Below, in pieces: positions 9,604 through 17,753 of a stretch of DNA of 17,753 nt. Origin of the DNA: Agrocybe praecox. Lineage: Eukaryota; Basidiomycota; Agaricomycetes; Agaricales; Agrocybaceae. The stretch's first letter is position 1, and each line of letters begins with the position of its first letter. The position numbers were made by a program, and so were the translations under genes. The stretch is from positions 1 through 17,753 of the forward strand of contig CAXHKQ010000176.1 of assembly GCA_964017145.1 (NCBI GenBank), written 5' to 3'. The notes under the pieces are model-generated. The model worked only from the letters and a program-made list of their open reading frames with translations. It made no database searches and had not been told where the DNA came from.

Positions 9604-10350
9604 TAATTTTCGGTAAATTCTCCGAGCTCGCAACGAATTGTTTACAAGCATGTTTTATTCGATGTCCCCCTGCAGAGGGTGAGTGAGTGGGTCGCCCAGT
9701 TAACATGTAATAAATGTGATCACGCATCCTCATCTCCCGTTTTTCATGGCCGCCGACTGAGCTGTCGCACCCTCCGCCTCCGCACCCCATCTCAACGGTG
9801 AGTGGCGTGCATAAATATTTCAATTGGATTTGATGCTGCCACTGCTGCTGCTGCTACTGCAGTGAAATAGCGCACGAACATCTAAAATGTGTATGAGACC
9901 CTGCGGAACCCCGAAGAGCTTTTGTATGATTTACAGGTTCACCTGTCTGGCTGGTGCGCTCGCTTACACACACACAGACACAAATTCAAGAATAAACATC
10001 GTTCTGCGTGGCGTGGGCAGAGCGTACGACGGAAATTCCTGACCTCTCTGCCATAGTTCGGTTACATAACGAAATACAACGCAATGGCAATTTTGCGCTA
10101 TGCCGGCAAACTTTGCCATTTTGGGCCCGATAAATTTGCGTCTAATGTACTCGACTAGCGGCGACGACACAACCAAACTATATAGAATGCCCAGAACTTG
10201 GCACCCGACGACCGGTCAGTAAACTAGAGTCGTCGTGGGCGCCGGCAGACGATAAACCGGCGACCCAAAAAAGACAGCATTAGAATAATAACATTCGCAT
10301 AAATCCAGAGCCCATCAAAGAGTCGTAATTATGTCGTGCCTACGCTTTTC

Positions 10351-10376
10351 CTGGCTGGCTGGTTGGCTGGCTGGCT
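10351..10376. repeat. (CTGG)n tetranucleotide repeat
   Basis: CTGGCTGGCTGGTTGGCTGG and following units, with one interruption; non-coding. It is the same unit as in the inverted repeat at 7678-7726. Confidence 0.85.
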
Positions 10377-10606
10377 TTAAGTCGAGTCAATGCAAATGGA
10401 ACGGTGCCGAGAACTTTGAGACTTACGGCCGGGCTCGGTGGAAAAGTATACCGGCATTCGCGCAGTATTTGCAGCCCATAAATACATCTTATCCGGTTGG
10501 CGGCGGCGGCGGCGTCGGCGTTTCGTATAAATGCGAAACACGGCAGTTTCCAGCACACACGCTAACTTCGTCCGTCCGACCGACCGCCTTCGGGTCTGGG
10601 CCGGTC

Positions 10607-10623
10607 CTGCCGCGATGCGGCAG
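10607..10623. other. 7-bp perfect hairpin with 3-nt loop
   Basis: CTGCCGC, GAT, GCGGCAG form a tight GC-rich hairpin followed by an AT-rich run (AAATATTTTTAATATA). It lies in non-coding DNA and no function is shown. Confidence 0.5.
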
Positions 10624-10851
10624 AAATATTTTTAATATACCACTACTACAACCACCACGTTTATTCGAGGCACGAGGCTCGAAGTGAGTCCGTGTGAATA
10701 TGGAATAAATTACGTTCGCCCCGACGCGCGAGGCTCGTTTGGCTGGCCGGCTTTGCATAAAATCGATCGGCGCACGTGGCTCACTCACATGACTTGCAGC
10801 CAATTCCGCCGGGCGCCCACGAAGCCATCGTGATTGTGTGCACACATATAT

Positions 10852-11215
10852 TTAACCCTCTAGTGCACTGTCGTAGCATTTTAACTGGAAATATTAAAAA
10901 GGCTACACTTAACAGTTCGAAAACTAAGCCGTAAGATAGTAAGCCGTATAGCAAAGTGGTAACAAAGTGCGACTGCGGTGCTCGTGTCCACTCAAGTGGA
11001 CACAACTCTATCCTCTCCATGTACAAATGAATATAATATAACAATATTAACAGTTCGAAAACAGTTTTTGAAAAAAAATATAACGCTGTCGGATTTCGAA
11101 TGGATTTTGATTGTGAATCTTCAGGGATCCTCCCAGCTACATGCTGAAGAAAACCGGTTCATGAACAAAAATCAACGGTCCCGAACTGGAGCATATCAAG
11201 TGTCTTGAGGGTTAA
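10852..11215. mobile_element. piggyBac-like non-autonomous element (MITE), about 356 bp
   Basis: TTAA (10852-10855) is followed by CCCTCTAGTGCACTG. The other end reads CAAGTGTCTTGAGGG, then TTAA (11212-11215). The ends are imperfect inverted repeats starting CCCTC(T/A)AG. TTAA target duplications with CCC...GGG ends are the mark of the piggyBac superfamily. Inside is a 9-bp palindrome GTGTCCACT / AGTGGACAC (10984-11003) and a direct repeat AACAGTTCGAAAAC (near 10911 and 11049). The one open frame (10978-11208) does not resemble a transposase, so movement would have depended on an enzyme supplied elsewhere. Confidence 0.7.
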
Positions 11216-12830
11216 AACGCTCTGCAGAGCGATGATAGTGATGCACAATTTCAATATCGCTCGCTCTTCAGCCGGTGGGAAAAATTAAATTTGTCCGCGA
11301 CACAGTTGCCGAGATTCACTGGAGCGATGCGCATTGCGATGCGCCATTGAACACTATTGCACATGCATATTATATTATTATTTTACACCCGCAAGACGCG
11401 ACGCCACTTTCGGATCTTCTCAATATGTAAACAATATGCAGCAGCAAATTGGGCACCTACCCGCAATCTCGCTGCGAATCGCACACCCAGCGGTGTATGC
11501 TCAGCTCTTCCAGCATCGTCGACAATAGAAAAATCTAAGATGCTGTCGTAGAGTAGGACATACGATGATTTGACTACTGTTGCGAGTGGGGAGTTGGAGT
11601 TGCGAGTGTTCAATAACTAATTCATGTGCTTGGTTTAGTTCGAGATTACAGACAAATTACAGGTCTTGACAGTTTCATAAACGAAATGTAGAAATGTAAA
11701 TATGTTAATTCAAATATTTTGAGTTTGATGATGTTGTATAAGCCACTTTAACTGGGACCATATACTCTAATGCACGCATGCACGATAAACGTGGGCGCAG
11801 CATCGCTTCGCCGCAAATTGCGCCGTAAAATGCGAGCGATTGATATGCAAACGAGACGACGATGGCTGCTCTGATGGCAAGAGTGCCTGCCTGGCGCAAG
11901 TCTCGTGTGGAGGATTGTTCAATCGGGCGAAAGCGCGCGCGTCGGGTGTCTTCAAGAATTCAATCAATCAAGTATACACTGCACACGGCACTTCGCGAGG
12001 CGCTCGTGTTGCTGCTGCTCATGCTGCATGATTTGGCGCACACAAAATTGAGTGCGTGTGAACATGAAATCCCTTCCGAACGGAACGTGCAGGCAAGCGA
12101 GCAAGACCGCTATTCGTCCTTGAGATGGGACGGCGCCTGCAAGCCGTTGCTGTTGCCGCAAACGACGCCGACGACGACACAACATACAACGATTCGTCGA
12201 CACGACATACACAGACAGACTCACATGCACATACGAGGTGCGGCGCTTGAATCTCAACAGACCACAATTTATATCAGCCTAGATTAAATTGTGAATGTTG
12301 AGACCACAAGACGAACGGCTGTTGAGACCACAAGAATAATCCGACGCATCTAGTACCCTAACTGACTTGCGAAATGAAATGCATTGAAAAAGTCCGACAA
12401 AGAGTTTGCATCACCAGCGAGGAAAACTCATTTCAAGAAATGCTGTGTACACGAGACAACTTTAGAACAAACTTTTGGACTGCCATCTGTACAAATGTGA
12501 ATTCTTTGATACTTCTTTTGTGCAGCGTCATAGGAGGTACCCAATCCAATCTAAAATAGCCCAATTAGGATAGCTTTGATCGCTCATTTGGGTTGTGACG
12601 CTTCGAAAATGATCGTCAGACTTTAAATTGTTAAATTGTTAATGACAAGACATTTATAACTGAACGGGTTGTTCGTGAACATGACAAATTGAGTCACTAA
12701 AATATGTGAAATAACGAAAATTTGTTATTACATTACTTCACTTGTCCGAATTCAAACGCCGACCTCTGCATAATCGCGATAGGTCTTACTTTACCCTCCC
12801 AACCACGACTAAGGATGTTTTATACTAAGC
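11216..12830. other. Non-coding; no gene seen
   Basis: Open frames of 60-140 codons exist on both strands in the GC-richer part (11840-12290), but they lack recognisable motifs and are likely chance. A 16-bp direct repeat lies at 12296-12335. Confidence 0.5.
12296..12335. repeat. Two perfect 16-bp direct repeats, 24-nt period
   Basis: TGTTGAGACCACAAGA at 12296-12311 recurs exactly at 12320-12335. A looser relative, CAACAGACCACAA, lies just upstream near 12255. Confidence 0.85.
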
Positions 12831-12860
12831 ACGCACACACACACACGCACACACTCACAC
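12831..12860. repeat. (AC)n microsatellite, interrupted
   Basis: AC dinucleotide run with two or three single-base interruptions, inside non-coding sequence. Confidence 0.85.
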
Positions 12861-14828
12861 TGCGCGACCGCATAATAATATACTCGGACAACAAAACAAT
12901 GCTCGAGCGTCTGCCCCGCACGAGGCGGCAAACTGCGCACACACGCAGCAAGCACGCACCAACAGAGAGCCAAAACAAATCCCGCAAGCAAACACTTTTT
13001 CTGCGCTGCCTGCTCTGTGATTCTCCGGAGATTTGATGCTTGCGCAAATACGACCGAGATGAGCTGCGAGTTGCGACGTCGTCGAAGACGCTCCAAAAGT
13101 GTATGTGCTTTGGTTTATGCGCAGACCGCCGCCTTTTGGAGCCGTTCCAAACACAAACACTCGCACACAACTCACACATATACGATTGCCGACGCAGCCA
13201 GACCGAAAAGACAAAGGTGCCAAAGTTCGGTCCATTATATTGAATTTCCGACCAGGCCCATCATACGCGGTGAAGTTTGCGAGTTCGAATTTTCCGCCAT
13301 TTTTCACGCGTGCAATACGCGTTCCATTAGGGCAGATTGTCAACCGAAAACCGAACGATGCATCGAAGCTGCTGCCTCGCTTCAGTGCCAATAAAATGTT
13401 ACGCAACAATGTTGTGATGTTGAGAACATCGAGCGCTTCGGATAGTATGTGAAAGACATGCCGTATATTGACGATGACGTACATGACTACATGACTAGTC
13501 TATGTATCACGCCGTATGTGATTCGATCATGTTGAATCGAAACGCCACACATGTCTGTATTTCTAGTTCTGTGCCATCAATTTGTTCCATTCAGAAATCA
13601 AAAGCATATAAATTACCCATTGATTCCGCATGCACATTGCACATAGAGAATCGATTAGCCTTTGATCTCACCGAACACCTTTGAACAGCGCGATTGCATT
13701 CGCATGGAAATGATTGTGCAGCATGTGCATCCTGAACGGAATCATTGCACCATCCTATAGAACCACAACCACCGCATCGATTTGCGCGATGCGCTGCGCA
13801 CCGGATGCAACCACATGATTACAGCAGCTTCGAACTGGTGAATGTTGATCATACCATAAATCGTTCGGCATTCTACGTAATTCGGATATGACGATGAGAA
13901 TTTATATTATGCTTGATCTGTGCTTATATCGTGCATTACATAACCGATTCCAATGCCGCCAGCGTTCATTGCTCGCACCTGAACTGTACACCAATGTCAG
14001 ACTCCGATCAGTTATAAACTACAGACTCGCGCTCGTGCTGGTGCTGCCAACTGGAGCGTGAAACAGCGATATCGATACCGTGATGAGCGCGGATTCCACT
14101 TCGATGCACCACATTTACGCCCGCGGAGCAATTAAATGCTGTACCACTCACAATCAGTTTCTCATCCGAAATGGACATTTAGATGTTGATTTAAAAGAAT
14201 GGAATATCGCCCGCATCCGCTCGAGGTTACCATTTGCACCAGCTAAGCCGCAGCATTTATAACAAATGACCACCGCCGCACATGTGCGTTGTGATTGTTG
14301 CCCGGTCAGCAACGCTCGACCGCTGAAGTGCCGAAAATACCCTGCTGATGCTGATACGACGACTCCAATGGAGGGCATCTCGGTGCCAAATAACAACGTT
14401 CTGCCGGTGTGAGTGTGTGGGTGTGATTAATGATGCTGGCATTTCATTAGGTTTGCGCACATTATACTCAGCTACCACAACACACACATGCAGCCAACGA
14501 AGCCGAAGGACATGGCACATGGCCGACGAAATGAATCTCGAGTACGTGCTTTCACTTGCTCGCTCGCAATCAAATGCCAGAGAGTCTCATTTCCAAACTA
14601 AGCCAGGTCAGACGAAAACAATCAGGTGTGTTTATTTGCCGACACTCGGCAGCAGCGATGGCGATGAGGATGGTCTGCGACAAATAAATTAGTTTATGCG
14701 TTATGTACGTTTTTGTCGCTGCTGGTGCTCGCGACCGAACGCGTTAGTCTGTGATTGCAATATGTCAGCAGCTGCCCCCTCAACAGCCATGTGCCATATA
14801 TAATCATTAGTTTCGCTCAGGCTGGCTC
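12861..14828. other. Non-coding; no gene seen
   Basis: The longest frame is 209 codons on the minus strand (12855-13484). It has an irregular, cysteine-rich composition at its end, runs into the CA microsatellite, and has competing open frames on the other strand. I do not call it a gene. The rest shows no coding pattern. Confidence 0.5.
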
Positions 14829-15398
14829 ATTCGGCAGTATGTTCGTATTAGTACAACATCCGGCGAAAAAATAATGGTATTCAATTTCCCACAATAAAAC
14901 AGTATATCCTAATCAAAATGTAGGATATTCGCTTCCATTCATTCTGCCATTCTGCACAATGCTCCAATTGTATTTTAGGCTCATCATATCAATGTGAAAT
15001 TCATGTTCGAGTTGGTTATTCTGGCTTTAAATCATTCTGCCGCACATAATAACTTAAGCGTTTGAGAGGAAATCTAACGGAGCAGTACAACAGAACTTGA
15101 GTCTCACAGTAGTACAGACTTGAATGTACAATGTTTGGCCAATTCGGCTGTGCGTTAATATACAACATCTGACACTAAAAAACGGAATAAAATTGTATTC
15201 GTCCCACTATAAAACAGACTTTTCTAATCAGAATGTAGAATGGATATTCGCTTCCAATCATTCTGCATTCTGCACACAATAATTCGAACGTTCTAGGGGA
15301 AATTAAATTCTAGGCTTATCATTTCGGAGCAGTCGACCGCAGAACTTGAGTCGCGGTATGTTAGTGCAATACAGACTTGCGCTTGTACACTCTTGGGA
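14829..15398. repeat. Diverged tandem duplication, about 315-nt period
   Basis: Copy 1 begins ATTCGGC at 14829 and copy 2 at 15142. Both carry, in order: ACAACATC, AATAAAACAG or TATAAAACAG, CTAATCA(A/G)AATGTAG, GGATATTCGCTTCCA (14923-14937 and 15242-15256, identical), TCATTCTGC, ATTCTGCACA, TAGGCT(C/T)ATCAT, GGAGCAGT, CAGAACTTGAGTC and ACAGACTTG. Copy 2 is about 56 nt shorter in its second half. No protein is encoded. This is an old local duplication or two adjacent members of a repeat family. Confidence 0.75.
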
Positions 15399-16153
15399 AA
15401 GCCTCGAGGTCATGACAGTAACGCGCCGCACCGACCGACCGACCAAGTTGCGTCACGTCGCCTCGTATGCTGGCGATATTCGCGATAAGCACACGCTCGC
15501 CGTACGCAATTTGAAATTTGCTACACTCCCACACACACACGCCCAAAGGAAATTCCAGTATCACATGCGTTGTCTCGAAGACGTGCTCGGCGAGCGGCTG
15601 TGTTCGCTAGCCCAACTCACAGACAAACGTTGCGTTGTGCGTAGACCCGACGTCTGCGTCGGTGCTTCCGCCGCACGTTTATTGCGTAGACCGACGAAAT
15701 CGCGTCGTTCGTCGTGCGGTCATAAAGATCAAACAAACGGTGTCTAAAATCACACTGCGGGCCAGATGGGAGCCGCCGCAGCCGCCGCTGCCGCCGCCCC
15801 AGTCGACCGGCAAATATGTGAAGCTTGTACGGTCGCATTTGGTGTGAATGTGTGAACACCTCCGGTTCGGTGCGGCCGTAATGCGAACGGGCAAACGGGC
15901 AACATCAAGCGCTCCCCGAACGCGCTGGCAGGCAGGCCAATGTTGTGTAATGTAATGCGCTGCCGGGCCAGTGCAACCAACGATGTTGCTACACACACAC
16001 ACACATGCGCTTGATGTTGGCCTAGTTCTCGGACCCCGCGGGGTGGATCGGCCCATTGCACAGGCGTATTGAGGAACGGTAGTTGTTTTTGGGTGTTGAC
16101 CATACAGTAACTAGAACGATCGGGATTGCATATTTTTTAGTCGATAAAGCCGT
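15399..16153. other. Non-coding; no gene seen
   Basis: A 133-codon plus-strand frame (15346-15747) begins inside the repeat copy and overlaps several frames on the other strand; it lacks recognisable motifs. A CA tract lies at 15991-16005. GC-rich patches at 15760-15810 give Pro- or Ala-rich chance frames. Confidence 0.5.
15991..16005. repeat. (AC)7 microsatellite
   Basis: Uninterrupted AC run in non-coding sequence. Confidence 0.85.
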
Positions 16154-16159
16154 TTTATT
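16154..16159 (-). promoter_or_regulatory. Candidate poly(A) signal AATAAA (minus strand)
   Basis: TTTATT on the plus strand reads AATAAA on the minus strand. It lies about 270 nt downstream of the TGA at 16427-16425, a normal distance for a 3-prime UTR of the minus-strand gene fragment. AATAAA is common by chance in AT-rich DNA. Confidence 0.4.
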
Positions 16160-16424
16160 GATTTTGGTATTCAGCAGAACATGTCAATCTGCCCAATTCT
16201 CCAAATGCATGCAAACGAATTGGGAGCTTATGAGGTACTAACAGGTCTGGTTTCGATTTTTTGTCCTAATTTGGTATTCTTGAAAGTGAATCTGGTTTTC
16301 ACCTGTTAAATCTCCATACTAAAAATTAACAGGACGTAAACGGTGGTTTCGAGGTGCGTTTATCAACTGTTAGCACCTAATAAACGACAGCGATGTCATT
16401 AGAATACACAATGTAAACAAAACA

Positions 16425-16883
16425 TCACGAGCACGGCGTGCAATCGACAAAAACTGGGTTCAACAGTGCTTGTGCGACGAAAACCAACCGTTCAGCCTGC
16501 CCGCAGTCCAGCCTGTTCGCCTCGAATGTGTTGACGACATCGCTGGACAGCTTTTCGTTCGGCGGCATATCGCCAGAACAGCGGAGGAGGAGACGGGCGA
16601 GCTGGACGGTGCACTGCTCGAGAATTGCTTCAGTTGCGCGTAATTGTGAAGGAACAGCGAGACGAACGAGTGCACTTCGGTTGTGGAGGACGCGATCAGG
16701 AAGTGTGTGTGAAATGTGGTGTATTCGATGTGGCGGCCAACCGACGGAGGCGTCCAAACTAGGAACATTTTCCCCGTCTGTAGCACAATTCGATGTGCAC
16801 ACTACGCCACGTGCTGCGATTTGACGTTTACGATGATGTGCATGCTCTGGTTGCTGTTGACGTCAGGGAGTGCAAAACCAGGA
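16425..16883 (-). pseudogene. Unrecognised coding fragment, last-exon-like, with a TAG and a frame break
   Basis: Coding-like on the minus strand, with mostly C/G third positions. It may start after an acceptor ACATATCAG (CAG at 16886-16884) and reads PGFALPDVNSNQSMHIIVNV then KSQHVA, a TAG at 16804-16802, and CAHRIVLQTGKMFLVWTPPS, VGRHIEYTTFHTHFLIASST, TEVHSFVSLFLHNYAQLK. Near 16618-16635 the protein-like reading moves to the -1 frame: ILEQCTVQLARLLLRCSGDM, PPNEKLSSDVVNTFEANRLD, CGQAERLVFVAQALLNPVFV, ending in TGA 16427-16425. One extra T at CAATTC would rejoin the two halves as KQFLEQC. I do not recognise the family. It may be a decayed exon, or an intact exon with sequence errors. It is transcribed in the same direction as futsch and lies upstream of it, unless nested in a futsch intron. 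Confidence 0.5.
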
Positions 16884-17083
16884 CTGATATGTCAGTATCG
16901 AAAACGATACTCCATTCATCCTGCTTTAGTTGACTCTTAGGTGGTTAGACCCAGTCCAGCCATGCCAGTGGCCTTTCTCTTGTAAATTGTTCGAACTGTA
17001 TGCAAATTTCAGAATGAAATCTTCAATGAATTCGTTGAGCTATTTTTTACCTATATTCATTCATATCTATTTCGTTGAAACTG
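16884..17083. other. Non-coding, probably intron of the minus-strand fragment
   Basis: Above the proposed acceptor the minus strand has TACTGACAT, a branch-point-like word, and a 6-bp palindrome GTATCGTTTTCGATAC (16895-16910). No coding pattern is seen. Confidence 0.35.
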
Positions 17084-17152
17084 AATATAGCGTTGTAGGT
17101 TGGACCGGTCAACGGATGCATCCGTATCCCGTCCAACCTACAACGCTATATT
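17084..17152. repeat. Perfect 22-bp inverted repeat, 25-nt spacer
   Basis: AATATAGCGTTGTAGGTTGG plus AC (17084-17105) is exactly the reverse complement of 17131-17152. The spacer (17106-17130) contains the palindrome GGATGCATCC. A single 69-nt foldback with no mismatch suggests a recent hairpin-type element or an RNA hairpin. No clear target duplication flanks it. The 100-codon plus-strand frame crossing it (16930-17232) is not supported as a gene. Confidence 0.9.
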
Positions 17153-17445
17153 TTTTCACCAACCACGTACGAGTTAATAGCATCGAAGTTCGTCGCTATG
17201 AATTTTATACGTTAGACGAATCAGGTAATTAAATTGTATAAATAAAAAATGTCAGTAAAAATACATATAAAATAAACTAAATAACAAACAAATTTAGCAA
17301 AATTTCTCATCAAACGCTATCGCTTATTATATGTTATCGTTAGTTTTCAGTTTCTATGAATAAGACATTTTTAATTATATAATTCGATATAAACACGAAA
17401 CAACTATTCTATTCCGAGTCTCGGAAATTCCCTTTCACTTTTTAG
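17153..17445. other. AT-rich non-coding sequence before a plus-strand acceptor
   Basis: Low GC (17230-17400), no coding pattern, then a polypyrimidine tract at the acceptor. It is best read as intron of the plus-strand gene that includes 17446-17688. Confidence 0.4.
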
Positions 17446-17688
17446 TCCTCGGAATAAGACCGGGAACTTGTTCGATCGACTAGTATCGGATTCCCTGGAC
17501 CGATACATGCCATTTTCGCGAGTCCCGAAAAAATCCAATCCTGCGAAACCCGGGACTTACATTTCTTTGTTGCCGGGAAACGAGCGCTGGAATCGAAATT
17601 AGAACTGGAAATTTGCAACAGCTGCCAGAAACAGCTTGATCAGATACAAGATGATTTCATGAATACCAAATCACGACTAAAATTATGA
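17446..17688 (+). CDS. Unrecognised exon, basic then coiled-coil-like, with a frame break
   Basis: Follows a strong acceptor: pyrimidine tract CCCTTTCACTTTTTAG ending at 17445. The first frame reads PRNKTGNLFDRLVSDSLDRY, MPFSRVPKKSNPAKPGTYIS, LLPGN and stops at TAG 17600-17602. The -1 frame is open across GGGAAACGA (17575-17583) and reads GKRALESKLELEICNSCQKQ, LDQIQDDFMNTKSRLKL, then TGA 17686-17688. One more base in the G3/A3 runs would give LLPGKRALESKLEL, a smooth protein. The second half has heptad-like leucines and charged residues (coiled coil). I do not recognise the gene. No donor follows closely, so TGA may be the end, or the exon may be broken there too. Confidence 0.45.
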
Positions 17689-17753
17689 ACCTGATTTGAC
17701 CTCGTTAGCCGCCACCTTGTCTCCAACAGTTGGCTGTTAAAGGTGCTTGTGCA
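17689..17753. other. Window end, not assigned
   Basis: No clear plus-strand coding. On the minus strand a short segment after TTTAACAG reads PTVGDKVAANEVKSGS and then stops; it is too short to call. Confidence 0.3.

Larger units (their letters stand above)
9480..10800. promoter_or_regulatory. Candidate regulatory block with many same-strand ATAAA motifs
   Basis: Eleven NATAAA words occur on the plus strand in about 1.26 kb: near 9506, 9709, 9810, 9991, 10129, 10251, 10298, 10477, 10526, 10704 and 10756. Several read CATAAA(T/A), embedded in otherwise GC-rich sequence. CATAAA-type words resemble posterior Hox/caudal-type homeodomain sites as I know them. Far fewer occur on the other strand. 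No open frame here looks like protein. The regulatory reading is inference; base composition has not been corrected for. Confidence 0.3.

Noticed and set aside
12855..13484. 209-codon minus-strand open frame in non-coding DNA
   Set aside because: Not recognisable, runs into a CA microsatellite, has competing frames on the other strand, and shows no clear splice or start context.
16438..16824. 128-codon plus-strand open frame
   Set aside because: Antisense to the minus-strand coding-like fragment, whose two halves read better as protein.
17700..17735. Minus-strand segment reading TVGDKVAANEVK, reminiscent of the SGF29 Tudor region
   Set aside because: Too short, soon followed by a stop, and overlaps no supported exon; similarity may be chance.
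1..17753. CRISPR arrays, operons, phage genes, tRNA or rRNA genes
   Set aside because: Nothing with regular spaced repeats, prokaryotic gene packing or a cloverleaf-like sequence was seen by eye; the window has eukaryotic introns. A tRNA or microRNA scan was not possible.

Overview
The window looks like nuclear DNA of an insect, most likely a dipteran (possibly a mosquito; this is inference). The evidence is a clear Futsch/MAP1 orthologue with GT-AG introns, long non-coding stretches rich in CA/TG, GAC and GGCT simple repeats, and a piggyBac-like non-autonomous element with TTAA ends.

Left third (1-5436, minus strand): three consecutive exons of futsch, the fly MAP1B-family microtubule-associated protein. 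Transcription runs right to left. A 173-nt exon (5264-5436), a 226-nt exon (3888-4113) and the start of a very long exon (3754 down to the window edge) join with matching phases. They encode the conserved MAP1 N-terminal region, followed by a long, charged, low-complexity region. The first coding exon(s) were not found, and the C-terminal bulk lies beyond position 1. The long exon is interrupted by an apparent single-base loss at an A5 run (T5 on the plus strand, 1032-1036): one frame stops at 1020-1022, and the correct continuation is open in the -1 frame all the way to position 1.

Middle (5437 to about 16.1 kb): no supportable coding exon. I see diverged local repeats (about 5.5-6.0 kb), simple repeats, short perfect hairpins, a block with many same-strand ATAAA-type motifs (9.5-10.8 kb), a TTAA-flanked piggyBac-like MITE (10852-11215) and a diverged tandem duplication of about 315 nt (14829-15398).

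Right end (16.1-17.75 kb): two unrecognised coding-like pieces. One, on the minus strand (16425-16883), looks like the last exon of another gene: a TGA stop, then an AATAAA about 270 nt downstream. It carries an in-frame TAG and one -1 frame switch. The other, on the plus strand (17446-17688), follows a strong splice acceptor and encodes a basic segment then a coiled-coil-like segment, again needing one -1 frame switch. Between them is a perfect 22-bp inverted repeat (17084-17152).

All three frame breaks have the sign of one missing base, so base-calling error at short homopolymers is as likely as real gene decay. No new multi-gene system is visible; the window is one well-supported gene, two fragments of unknown genes and non-coding DNA.
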